A program made the position numbers and the translations under genes. Below, in pieces: positions 1 to 6,530 of a DNA stretch of 64,000 bases. Location of the stretch: contig NZ_CP025119.1 of NCBI RefSeq assembly GCF_002831685.1, forward strand, positions 159,001-223,000, given 5' to 3'. A model generated the notes under the pieces. It saw nothing but the letters and a program-made list of their open reading frames with translations, was not told where the DNA came from and made no database searches. Positions within the stretch are counted from its first letter, which is position 1. Every line of letters begins with the position of its first letter. The stretch comes from Polaribacter sp. ALD11. Its GTDB lineage: Bacteria; Bacteroidota; Bacteroidia; Flavobacteriales; Flavobacteriaceae.

Positions 1-1
1 T

Positions 2-1273
2 GCAGATGAAGACTATAAGTTAAACATACGAGTTGTAAATGAACAGCCTTGGACTAATATGTTTGCACATAACATGTTTTTACGTCCTACAGCTGAAGAA
101 TTGAAAGATTTTTCTCCGGAATGGACCGTAATAAATGCGCCAGGTTTTATGGCAGATCCAGAAGTAGATGGAACACGTCAGCATAACTTTGCTATTTTAA
201 ACTTTACTAGAAAAATTGCTTTAATTGGCGGAACTGGATATACAGGAGAAATTAAAAAAGGAATTTTCTCTGCGTTGAACTTTATATTGCCTGTTTATAA
301 AAATACATTGCCAATGCATTGTTCTGCAAACGTTGGTAAAGACGGGGATACAGCAATTTTCTTCGGATTATCTGGAACAGGAAAAACAACACTTTCTACA
401 GATCCTGATAGAAGTTTAATTGGGGATGATGAACATGGTTGGACTGCAGAAAACACCGTTTTTAATTTTGAAGGAGGTTGTTATGCAAAAGTGATTAATT
501 TATCGCAAGAACAAGAACCAGAAATTTTTGCAGCAATTAAAAAAGGAGCAATTCTAGAAAATGTTGTAATGGATGATAAAGGAGTTATCGATTTTGCAGA
601 TACTTCAATCACCCAAAATACAAGAGTTAGTTATCCTATTTATCATATAGACAATATTCAAAAACCATCAATTGGTAAAAATCCAAAAAATATCTTCTTT
701 TTAACTGCAGATGCTTTTGGTGTTTTGCCTCCAATTTCTAAATTAACTCCAAATCAAGCCGCATATCATTTTATATCTGGTTATACAGCAAAAGTAGCTG
801 GAACAGAAGCAGGTATTACAGAACCAACACCTAGCTTTTCAGCTTGTTTTGGTGCACCTTTTATGCCTTTACATCCAACAAGATACGCAGAAATGCTAAG
901 TAAAAAGATGAAAGATGCAGGGGTTAATGTTTGGTTGATAAATACAGGTTGGTCTGGAGGCCAATACGGAGTAGGAAGAAGGATGCCTTTAAAATATACA
1001 AGAGCAATGATTTCTGCTGTTTTAAACGGTGATTTAGGAAGCTATAAATATGAGGATTATCATATTCATTCTGTTTTCGGAGTAGCACAACCAAGAAGTT
1101 GTCCTGGAGTTCCAGCAGAATTATTAAGTCCAAGAGCAACTTGGAATAATGATGAAGCATATTATAAAACAGCGTTTAAATTATCTAATGCTTTTAGAGA
1201 AAATTTTACACAATTTGAAGATGCTGCAAGTGAGGAGATTCGTAGAGGAGGTCCTCAACGTTATGCCTTTTAA
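2..1273 (+). CDS. pckA: Phosphoenolpyruvate carboxykinase (ATP), 5' end missing
   Basis: Converts oxaloacetate plus ATP to phosphoenolpyruvate in gluconeogenesis, in the cytoplasm. The reading frame is open from base 2, and the residues before the first in-window Met (NEQPWTNMFAHNMF) fit the family, so the true start lies upstream of the window. Visible family signatures are the substrate-site segment FAILNFTRKIALIGGTGYTG-like around nt 185-245 and the kinase-1a P-loop GLSGTGKTT at nt 365-391, followed by DPDRSLIGDDEHGW with the metal-binding acidic residues. About 424 of the usual ~535 residues are present. The gene is followed by a good hairpin terminator and then by an unrelated stress island. 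Confidence 0.97.
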   Translation, partial: ADEDYKLNIRVVNEQPWTNMFAHNMFLRPTAEELKDFSPEWTVINAPGFMADPEVDGTRQHNFAILNFTRKIALIGGTGYTGEIKKGIFSALNFILPVYKNTLPMHCSANVGKDGDTAIFFGLSGTGKTTLSTDPDRSLIGDDEHGWTAENTVFNFEGGCYAKVINLSQEQEPEIFAAIKKGAILENVVMDDKGVIDFADTSITQNTRVSYPIYHIDNIQKPSIGKNPKNIFFLTADAFGVLPPISKLTPNQAAYHFISGYTAKVAGTEAGITEPTPSFSACFGAPFMPLHPTRYAEMLSKKMKDAGVNVWLINTGWSGGQYGVGRRMPLKYTRAMISAVLNGDLGSYKYEDYHIHSVFGVAQPRSCPGVPAELLSPRATWNNDEAYYKTAFKLSNAFRENFTQFEDAASEEIRRGGPQRYAF

Positions 1274-1297
1274 TATATAATTTTTAGTTTTACAATT

Positions 1298-1326
1298 AAA
1301 ACACCTCATTTAGAGGTGTTTTTTGT
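1298..1326 (+). terminator. Rho-independent terminator of pckA
   Basis: A 9-bp perfect stem (AAACACCTC / GAGGTGTTT) with loop ATTTA, followed by a T-rich tail, starts 25 bases after the pckA stop. Confidence 0.85.
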
Positions 1327-1598
1327 TTTTAAAATTATACTTAAACTAGATATGGCAGAAGTATTTGTTTTAATAATTGTCAGTTTTAAATTTGCATTTT
1401 AATTCGAAGTGTTGTTTTTTTTAGCAGTATTTTGAAGATTATCAATAAAATATAGTACTTAAAAATTAATTTATTTGAAAGTAAAATTGTCTAGCAGTAA
1501 GTAGGTTATCCTAGATTAATAGCAACGCTAGAATAGTCATTATTCTATTATTACAGGAATTAATATATCAGAAAGTTGTATTTTTACTACAATAGTGT

Positions 1599-1656
1599 TT
1601 GAGTCAAGATTAATTTTTATTGAGTCAATTAGAATTTGACTTTCAATTTATCTTTG
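1599..1656 (+). promoter_or_regulatory. Promoter with two 21-bp-spaced direct repeats (YtxH operon)
   Basis: TTGAGTCAA occurs at 1599-1607 and again, identically, at 1620-1628, a start-to-start distance of 21 bp (two helical turns). The second copy starts exactly 29 bp before TATCTTTG (1649-1656), a match to the Bacteroidota -7 box TAnnTTTG. There is no ordinary TTG -33 box at the usual spacing, so the second repeat occupies the -33 region, as expected for a promoter that needs an activator. The same geometry precedes the genes at 4579 and 5223. The likely binder is the AraC-family protein encoded at 2728-3759; that link is inference. Confidence 0.75.
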
Positions 1657-1734
1657 TTGTGTGCTAATATTGGTATAGAAATTGTATTACAATTGGTACA
1701 AAAGATTAGTTTAACCATAAAAAAAATAAGAAAG

Positions 1735-2067
1735 ATGAGTAATAGTAGCAACACAATAGTAGGTTTATTAGCAGGAACAGTAATTGGTGCAACTTTAGGT
1801 GTTTTGTTTGCCCCAGATAAAGGAGAAAAAACAAGACAAAGAATATCTGAAGAAGCTTTAGCAGCTAAGGATAAAATGGCAGAAAAGGCTTCTGAAATTA
1901 AAGCACAAGTTTCTTCTACAGTAATAGACAGTAAAGAAAGTTTAGATATACAATTAGACAAAGTAGTTTCTAATGTAAGTCATAAAGCTCAAGATGTAAT
2001 AGCAACTTTAGAGAATAAATTAAAGGAATTGAAAGATAAGAGTAAGAAATTACAAAAACCTGCATAA
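1735..2067 (+). CDS. YtxH domain-containing protein
   Basis: A 110-residue protein of the YtxH family, often linked to general stress or envelope stress; the molecular role is unknown. The N-terminus has one glycine-rich hydrophobic segment (IVGLLAGTVIGATLGVLFAP, residues ~8-27) followed directly by the family hallmark DKGEKTRQRI, then a long charged, coiled helix rich in Lys and Glu that would lie in the cytoplasm or periplasm. The ATG at 1735 was chosen because the family hydrophobic segment follows at once and the further upstream frame is not conserved-looking. It is the first gene of a three-gene run with 2071 and 2443, behind the direct-repeat promoter at 1599-1656. Confidence 0.9.
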   Translation: MSNSSNTIVGLLAGTVIGATLGVLFAPDKGEKTRQRISEEALAAKDKMAEKASEIKAQVSSTVIDSKESLDIQLDKVVSNVSHKAQDVIATLENKLKELKDKSKKLQKPA

Positions 2068-2070
2068 TAC

Positions 2071-2418
2071 ATGAGTATATTTAATAATTTAAGTAATTCT
2101 GCAGATAATGGAACAGAGGCTACCAAGCAATTTGTTTCCAAAACATATGAACATACAAAGTTAAAAGTTTTTCAATTATCTGCTTTAACGTTTGGTATGA
2201 TGGCAAAACTTTTTGTTATTGGAGGTTTAGCGTTTATAGGGTTTATTTTTTTAGCTCTTTCTGCAGCAATTGCCTTAGGAGACTATCTTAATAATAATGC
2301 TTTAGGCTATTTATCTGTTGGATTATTTATATTAATAATTTCTCTACTATTCTATCTTTTGAGAAAATCTTTTGATAAGAAAGTGATTTCTAAAATGTCT
2401 AAAATATTTTTTAATTAA
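2071..2418 (+). CDS. Holin-like membrane protein (phage holin family 3_6 type)
   Basis: A 115-residue integral membrane protein. It has an N-terminal soluble stretch of about 40 residues, an amphipathic linker, then two strongly hydrophobic segments (~residues 45-72 and 79-97) and a basic C-terminus. This layout is that of the phage_holin_3_6 superfamily, chromosomal proteins that commonly sit beside YtxH and small DUF genes in flavobacteria and are not phage lysis genes. It starts 3 bases after the YtxH stop, so it is co-transcribed and probably translationally coupled. The biochemical function is unknown; an envelope-stress role is inferred from the neighbours. Confidence 0.75.
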   Translation: MSIFNNLSNSADNGTEATKQFVSKTYEHTKLKVFQLSALTFGMMAKLFVIGGLAFIGFIFLALSAAIALGDYLNNNALGYLSVGLFILIISLLFYLLRKSFDKKVISKMSKIFFN

Positions 2419-2442
2419 CCAACAAAACTAAAAATAAAAGTA

Positions 2443-2643
2443 ATGAAAACATATCAAAGTTTTGAGGAAATTGATTTAGATTTAAAGCAACTATCATTAG
2501 AAAGGCAAATAGCATTAGAGCAACTTAAAATTGTTAAAAATGATTTTGAGGAAAGTTTAAAGCCAATTAGTATTTTAAGTAATACTTTTAAGTTTGTAAG
2601 CAAGTACGGAGCTTTAATGTTTATTAAGAAAATTTTTAAATAG
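2443..2643 (+). CDS. Small conserved protein (DUF6327-like)
   Basis: A 66-residue protein. The N-terminal two thirds is a charged helix (SFEEIDLDLKQLSLERQIA) likely to form a coiled coil; the C-terminus is a basic amphipathic or hydrophobic segment (KYGALMFIKKIFK) that could touch the membrane. Small proteins of this pattern follow the YtxH and holin-like genes in many flavobacteria; I believe they are DUF6327 but could not check. It is the last gene of the operon, 24 bases after the holin-like gene, followed by hairpins. Confidence 0.7.
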   Translation: MKTYQSFEEIDLDLKQLSLERQIALEQLKIVKNDFEESLKPISILSNTFKFVSKYGALMFIKKIFK

Positions 2644-2658
2644 GTAAGATTAAAAATT

Positions 2659-2729
2659 ACTTAGCCATTTATAATGGCTAAGTTTTGGTTGGTTGAAGAA
2701 CCTCAATGTGAGAGCATTGAGGTTTTTTT
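2659..2729 (+). terminator. Two hairpins ending the YtxH operon
   Basis: An 11-bp perfect stem (2659-2669 / 2673-2683, loop TAT) has a weak T tail. A second hairpin, CCTCAATG / CATTGAGG (2701-2722), is followed by seven T residues and is the stronger terminator. It abuts the stop codon of the converging AraC-type gene. Confidence 0.75.
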
Positions 2730-3759
2730 ATTTTTCTAAAACTGTTAAAAGTTTTTTCTTAAATTGGTTAGGTGTAATGTTGTATTTTTCTCTGAATATT
2801 TTAGAAAAATAACTTCTACTACTAAAGCCAATAGTGTAAACTATTTGAGAGATATTTAAATCTGTAGTTCTTATTAAATCTCTTGCAGATTCTAAACGAA
2901 CGTGTCTTATATATTCTGTTACAGTTCTATTGTATAAGAATTTAAAACCATCTTGTAATTTAGATTGGGTTAAACCAGATTGTAAAGAAAGTTCCTCTAA
3001 AGAGTATTCTTTTTCTGGATTTTTTAAAATGATACTACTAAATTTTCGTATTATTTTTAATTCACTTTTTACTAAAGAAGTAGGTAAAGGTATACCTTCT
3101 AAGAGCCTGTTGTGTTGTTGTATGTGTAAAGATAAAACTTCATAAACTTTAGCTTCAATCTTAAGAATACGTAACATTCCTGTTCCTTTTATTTTTTTCA
3201 AACCTTTAATAAGGTCAGCCATTTTAAGGTTTAGAGTACCAAAATGAGAAAACCTATTTTCGTGATCTGTATCTACAAAAACTTCATATAATTTTTTATT
3301 AAGAGTAGATATTTTTGTAGTTCTTTTTTTTAAAAAATCTTTTCGAACTATTTGAATAACATTTATTTCTAAAGCTTCATTCTTAGGAAAATGAATATAA
3401 TTATAACCACCTATTTTATTTGTAAATATTAAGGATTGAAACTGTTCAATCATTTTTTCTTCGTTATCAAAACCAAATCGATGTTTTAATGAGCCTCGTG
3501 AAGAGTATAAAAACCGAATAGGATTAAATTCACTATGAGCTTTCACTTTTAAAATAACCTCTTTGTGAAAAGTAATATCGAAATCTAATAAATTTACACC
3601 CCAATCGAAAGGAGTAAATTTAACTTCACCTGAAGCATTTTTATTATCAATAATTAAAGTGCACTCACTCCAATGCTCTTCTATATAGCCACCTAAAGCT
3701 TCTTGAAGTTGCTCAAGTGTATCTTTCGGACTATCCGCAATTATTTCAATTGTAATCAT
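2728..3759 (-). CDS. AraC-family transcriptional regulator
   Basis: A 343-residue DNA-binding regulator. The last ~95 residues carry both AraC helix-turn-helix units: the first in YSLEELSLQSGLTQSKLQDGF and the second in LNISQIVYTIGFSSRSYFSK, ending with the family signature FREKYNITPNQFKKK. The N-terminal ~240 residues are a sensor region I cannot assign to a ligand; FNPIRFLYSSRGSLKHRF recalls PchR-like sensor domains. The gene lies inside the stress island, convergent to the YtxH operon and divergent from the hemerythrin gene. Three promoters nearby carry 21-bp-spaced direct repeats, the geometry AraC-family activators use, so it is the prime candidate for their regulator (inference). Confidence 0.9.
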   Translation of the reverse strand: MITIEIIADSPKDTLEQLQEALGGYIEEHWSECTLIIDNKNASGEVKFTPFDWGVNLLDFDITFHKEVILKVKAHSEFNPIRFLYSSRGSLKHRFGFDNEEKMIEQFQSLIFTNKIGGYNYIHFPKNEALEINVIQIVRKDFLKKRTTKISTLNKKLYEVFVDTDHENRFSHFGTLNLKMADLIKGLKKIKGTGMLRILKIEAKVYEVLSLHIQQHNRLLEGIPLPTSLVKSELKIIRKFSSIILKNPEKEYSLEELSLQSGLTQSKLQDGFKFLYNRTVTEYIRHVRLESARDLIRTTDLNISQIVYTIGFSSRSYFSKIFREKYNITPNQFKKKLLTVLEK

Positions 3760-3860
3760 AACTTCAGCTTAAATCCTTATTGATATTTTATTTAAAAATA
3801 ATTTATAAAGATAGTTGAAAAAGCATATACATATACCATACCGATTAAAATTTTTATGAA

Positions 3861-3897
3861 TAGAGACAATTCTACAACGTTTTGAATCTTATTTTTG
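3861..3897 (+). promoter_or_regulatory. Promoter of the hemerythrin gene with half of the direct-repeat motif
   Basis: TATTTTTG (3890-3897) matches the Bacteroidota -7 box. TAGAGACAA at 3861-3869 lies exactly 29 bp upstream of it and matches TTGAGTCAA at 7 of 9 positions, the place of the inner repeat in the three sister promoters. The outer repeat position (3840-3848) keeps only its TTAA end, so this site is weaker. Confidence 0.5.
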
Positions 3898-3918
3898 AGA
3901 AAATAAAAAAGATAAAAA

Positions 3919-4359
3919 ATGAACATTTACGAAGAAATTAGAAAAGACCATGACAAGCAAAGACAACTTTTAAATAAGTTAGTAGCAACTTCAGGTGATT
4001 CTGAAAGTAGAGATAAATTATTTAAAGCTATAAAAGTAGAATTAGAAATACATGCAAATGCAGAAGAACGCCACTTCTATAAACCATTAATCTCTAATGA
4101 TATGATGCAAGAAAAGGCAAGACACGGTATTGCAGAGCATCATGAAATAGATGAGTTAATAGAACAGTTAAAAGAAATAGCTTATGATTCTTCTGCTTGG
4201 TTAAAAATAGCGAAAGATTTAAAAGAAAAGGTAGAACATCATTTAAAGGATGAGGAGCATCAATTTTTTCAACTGTCTGGAAAAGTGTTTTCAGAAAGTG
4301 AAAAAAAATCTTTGGCAAAAGAATACAGAGATTATATGAGTAAAAATTTAAAAAAATAA
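3919..4359 (+). CDS. Hemerythrin domain-containing protein
   Basis: A 146-residue cytoplasmic four-helix protein likely to bind a di-iron centre and react with O2, NO or peroxide; some family members repair iron centres or store oxygen. The HHE pattern is complete: H11, H45 with E49 (HANAEE), H74/H75 with E79 (HHEIDE), and H107/H108 with E112 (HHLKDEE). The length is typical for a single-domain member. It is transcribed away from the AraC-type gene and has its own -7 box and a half motif shared with the rest of the island. The exact physiological ligand cannot be read from sequence. Confidence 0.88.
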   Translation: MNIYEEIRKDHDKQRQLLNKLVATSGDSESRDKLFKAIKVELEIHANAEERHFYKPLISNDMMQEKARHGIAEHHEIDELIEQLKEIAYDSSAWLKIAKDLKEKVEHHLKDEEHQFFQLSGKVFSESEKKSLAKEYRDYMSKNLKK

Positions 4360-4444
4360 AGAATCGTTTGATAAATTTTGTAATTATTAACTAGTTGTGC
4401 TGTAACTAGATAAGAATAAAATTAGTATGTGTTTTTTATTTTGA

Positions 4445-4502
4445 TTGAGTCAAAAAATAATGTGTTTGAATTAAATAGATTTAGTACTTAAAGTTAATTT
4501 TG
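4445..4502 (+). promoter_or_regulatory. Promoter with two 21-bp-spaced direct repeats (DUF2383 gene)
   Basis: TTGAGTCAA at 4445-4453 and TTGAATTAA at 4466-4474 are 21 bp apart; the second starts exactly 29 bp before TAATTTTG (4495-4502). This is the same arrangement as at 1599-1656 and 5109-5166. The segment TAGTACTTAAA just before the -7 box is also found at 1453-1463 upstream of the YtxH operon. Confidence 0.75.
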
Positions 4503-4578
4503 TAGACAATAGTAACAGATAGATGTAAACGTTTGGCATCTTAAAATTAAGCGGGCGTTCATTAAAAATTATAGAAAA

Positions 4579-5025
4579 ATGAATACTTACACAAAAGAAG
4601 TTGGGAAAAAATTAAATGCTCTTTTAGAGAAAACCTATGATGCAGAAAAAGGTTTTAAAAAAGCAGCAGAAAATATTGAGAACGAATCTCTAAAGAGATA
4701 CTTTACCAAAAAAGCAGAAGAAAGATACACATTTGGTCATGATTTAAAAAAGGAAATTAGTTCTTTTAATCAAGAAATCGATAAAGGAGGAAGTGTCGCA
4801 GGAACAGTACACAGAGCTTGGATGGATGTTAAATCTTTGTTTTCATTAGATGATGAAGAATCGATGTTAGAAGAAGCTATTAGAGGAGAAAAAGCTTCTG
4901 TTGAAGAATATAATGATGTTTTAAAGGAGATTGATTTACCTTCAAGCACAAAAAATATTTTAGAAGCACAAAAAAAGACCATTGAAAACGGACTTTATAA
5001 TATTAAGTCTTTAGAAGAACTTTAG
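4579..5025 (+). CDS. PA2169/DUF2383 family four-helix-bundle protein
   Basis: A 148-residue soluble helical protein with the ferritin-like layout of the DUF2383 (PA2169) family. Visible features are the repeated charged helices, the segment KRYFTKKAEERYTFGHDLKKE near residues 38-57, the central GGSVAGTVHRAWMDVKSLF and the acidic EESMLEEAIRGEKASVEEY, all typical. The catalytic or binding role is unknown; the family is usually found with stress genes. It is monocistronic here, with a long 5' region that carries the shared direct-repeat promoter and a short hairpin terminator after it. Confidence 0.85.
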   Translation: MNTYTKEVGKKLNALLEKTYDAEKGFKKAAENIENESLKRYFTKKAEERYTFGHDLKKEISSFNQEIDKGGSVAGTVHRAWMDVKSLFSLDDEESMLEEAIRGEKASVEEYNDVLKEIDLPSSTKNILEAQKKTIENGLYNIKSLEEL

Positions 5026-5058
5026 TAGAAAATTAGAGTTAAGTTAGAATTTAAAAAA

Positions 5059-5086
5059 GATGCTTTGTAGCATCTTTTTTTGTTCT
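5059..5086 (+). terminator. Terminator after the DUF2383 gene
   Basis: GATGCTTTGTAGCATC forms a 6-bp stem (GATGCT / AGCATC) with a short loop, followed by seven T residues. Confidence 0.75.
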
Positions 5087-5108
5087 GTACTGTTCTGTGT
5101 TTAGTTAT

Positions 5109-5166
5109 TTGAGTTAATATTACACTTATTAGAGTTAAGCCAAATTGTATTAAGCCTGTAAATTTG
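5109..5166 (+). promoter_or_regulatory. Promoter with two 21-bp-spaced direct repeats (DUF1328 gene)
   Basis: TTGAGTTAA at 5109-5117 and TAGAGTTAA at 5130-5138 are 21 bp apart, and the second starts exactly 29 bp before TAAATTTG (5159-5166), a -7 box. This is the third promoter in 3.6 kb with the same geometry. Confidence 0.75.
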
Positions 5167-5222
5167 TAGTATAAGAAATAGAAAATAACTATTTAATTAC
5201 TAACTATAAAAACTTTAAAATT

Positions 5223-5384
5223 ATGTTACGTTGGACAATCACATTTGTAGTAATCGCATTAATAGCAGCAGTATTAGGATTTGGTGGAATCGCAGGAGCT
5301 TCTGCAGGAATTGCTAAAATTTTATTCTTTGTATTTTTAGTGTTATTCGTATTATCTTTAATTAAAGGTGGTATCAAGAAATAA
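5223..5384 (+). CDS. DUF1328 family small membrane protein
   Basis: A 53-residue protein starting [20 protein letters not shown] and ending KGGIKK. It has two hydrophobic helices separated by a Gly/Ala-rich turn (GGIAGASAG), which is the YtjA/DUF1328 pattern; such peptides are stress-induced inner-membrane proteins of unknown role. The start ATG is the only one before the conserved N-terminus. It lies at the end of the stress island behind the third direct-repeat promoter and is followed at once by a strong terminator. Confidence 0.85.
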   Translation: MLRWTITFVVIALIAAVLGFGGIAGASAGIAKILFFVFLVLFVLSLIKGGIKK

Positions 5385-5402
5385 ATAAATATTGCTATGA
5401 TT

Positions 5403-5441
5403 AAAAAAAAACTGTTTAAATTAAATTTAAACAGTTTTTTT
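5403..5441. terminator. Bidirectional terminator between DUF1328 and App1 genes
   Basis: ACTGTTTAAA / TTTAAACAGT with flanking A and T runs on both sides can stop transcription from both converging genes. Confidence 0.85.
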
Positions 5442-6444
5442 ATGCAACAAAACCATGTTTTCTGGCATGTATAATTGCATCTTTAGAAGAATGTACAATC
5501 ATAAATTGAGTATCAGAATAATTTTCGATGAGCATTTCAATTCTTTTCATTTTTTTACTATGCAATACGCTTCTTAAATAAATTGCTTTAATTCTTTTTG
5601 GGTGATTTTTAGCAATCTCCATGTAGATATCTGCATCATGTTCACCAGCATCACCAATTAAAATAAAAGACAATTGAGGGTATGTATTTAAAATATTAAT
5701 AATTTCTTTTTGCTTTTGAGGTTTTTCTTCACGTGTTTTCTTCTGAAACATGTTTCCAACACTTCTTAATAATATTGCTCCTTTAGGAAAGTTATTCTTC
5801 TTTAAAAAATAATCTAAGTAGTTATACAAATTCCATGGGCTATGACTTACATAAAAAAAAGGATTTGCGTTTTTACCAGACTTCCCCAAGTGTAATAAAC
5901 TGTAAAAATCGGAAGCACCAACCAGTGCTTTTCTTTTAAAAGGAGACACAAAGAATGTGTTTATTACAAGTCTCCATTTTAATTTTGAAATAACACCTGT
6001 GTGTAGAATGGTATCATCAATATCACTAGCTACTCCAAATTCAGCAGTTTCTGAAGGAATTAGTAACTCACCAGAGAACCTGTTTTTATTATTTATTTTT
6101 CTACCTTGGTTAGCATTAGTATAGGAAACTTCAAAATGTAACCAACCCTCACTATTTGTTAACTCAGATAAGTTTTTTAAATTTTTTTCTACAACAAAAT
6201 AACCTTTCTCATCGGTTTTGGTTTCAATTTTATAGTTATTTGAAAGTGTAATTGTTAGAGAAGTGTTTTTAACTTCATCACTCTCAAAGCGTTTCCAAGA
6301 ATTTATCAATAGGCTAAAAATATTTTTTCTTTCTAGATTGATATTTTCATCTTGTAAAGCCCTTCCTCTAACATAAAAATGATTATCTCTACCATAGCTT
6401 TGAAAAATAATAATTTGTAAGGGGTCTTTTTTGAAAAATGACAT
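5440..6444 (-). CDS. App1 family phosphatidate phosphatase-like protein (DUF2183)
   Basis: A 334-residue protein of the App1 family, whose yeast founder dephosphorylates phosphatidate. The HAD-type catalytic motif DIDDT is at residues 141-145 within FGVASDIDDTILHTG, and the downstream motifs SHSPWNLYNYL and ILIGDAGEHDADIY, typical for the family, are present. The first ~130 residues form a beta-rich domain containing FYVRGRALQD. No signal peptide is seen, so it is probably cytosolic or peripheral. It converges with the DUF1328 gene and is preceded by hppA on the same strand, but an hppA terminator separates the two. The true bacterial substrate is unknown. Confidence 0.85.
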   Translation of the reverse strand: MSFFKKDPLQIIIFQSYGRDNHFYVRGRALQDENINLERKNIFSLLINSWKRFESDEVKNTSLTITLSNNYKIETKTDEKGYFVVEKNLKNLSELTNSEGWLHFEVSYTNANQGRKINNKNRFSGELLIPSETAEFGVASDIDDTILHTGVISKLKWRLVINTFFVSPFKRKALVGASDFYSLLHLGKSGKNANPFFYVSHSPWNLYNYLDYFLKKNNFPKGAILLRSVGNMFQKKTREEKPQKQKEIINILNTYPQLSFILIGDAGEHDADIYMEIAKNHPKRIKAIYLRSVLHSKKMKRIEMLIENYSDTQFMIVHSSKDAIIHARKHGFVA

Positions 6445-6476
6445 TTTTTTGATTTTAAAGATTCACTAAGTTCATA

Positions 6477-6507
6477 AAAAAAAGCCACATTTTATTGTGA
6501 CTTTATA
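6477..6507 (-). terminator. Terminator of hppA
   Basis: On the minus strand AGTCACA pairs with TGTGGCT (one G-U pair) and is followed by eight T residues. Confidence 0.75.
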
Positions 6508-6530
6508 TACATATTGAAGCTGTTTTAAGA

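Noticed and set aside
1629..1961. Long minus-strand frame opposite the YtxH gene
   Set aside because: Its codons are the complement of a clear YtxH gene and the protein has no family features.
2071..2418. Holin-like gene as a sign of prophage
   Set aside because: The family is chromosomal, it is linked to YtxH and stress genes, and no other phage gene is present.
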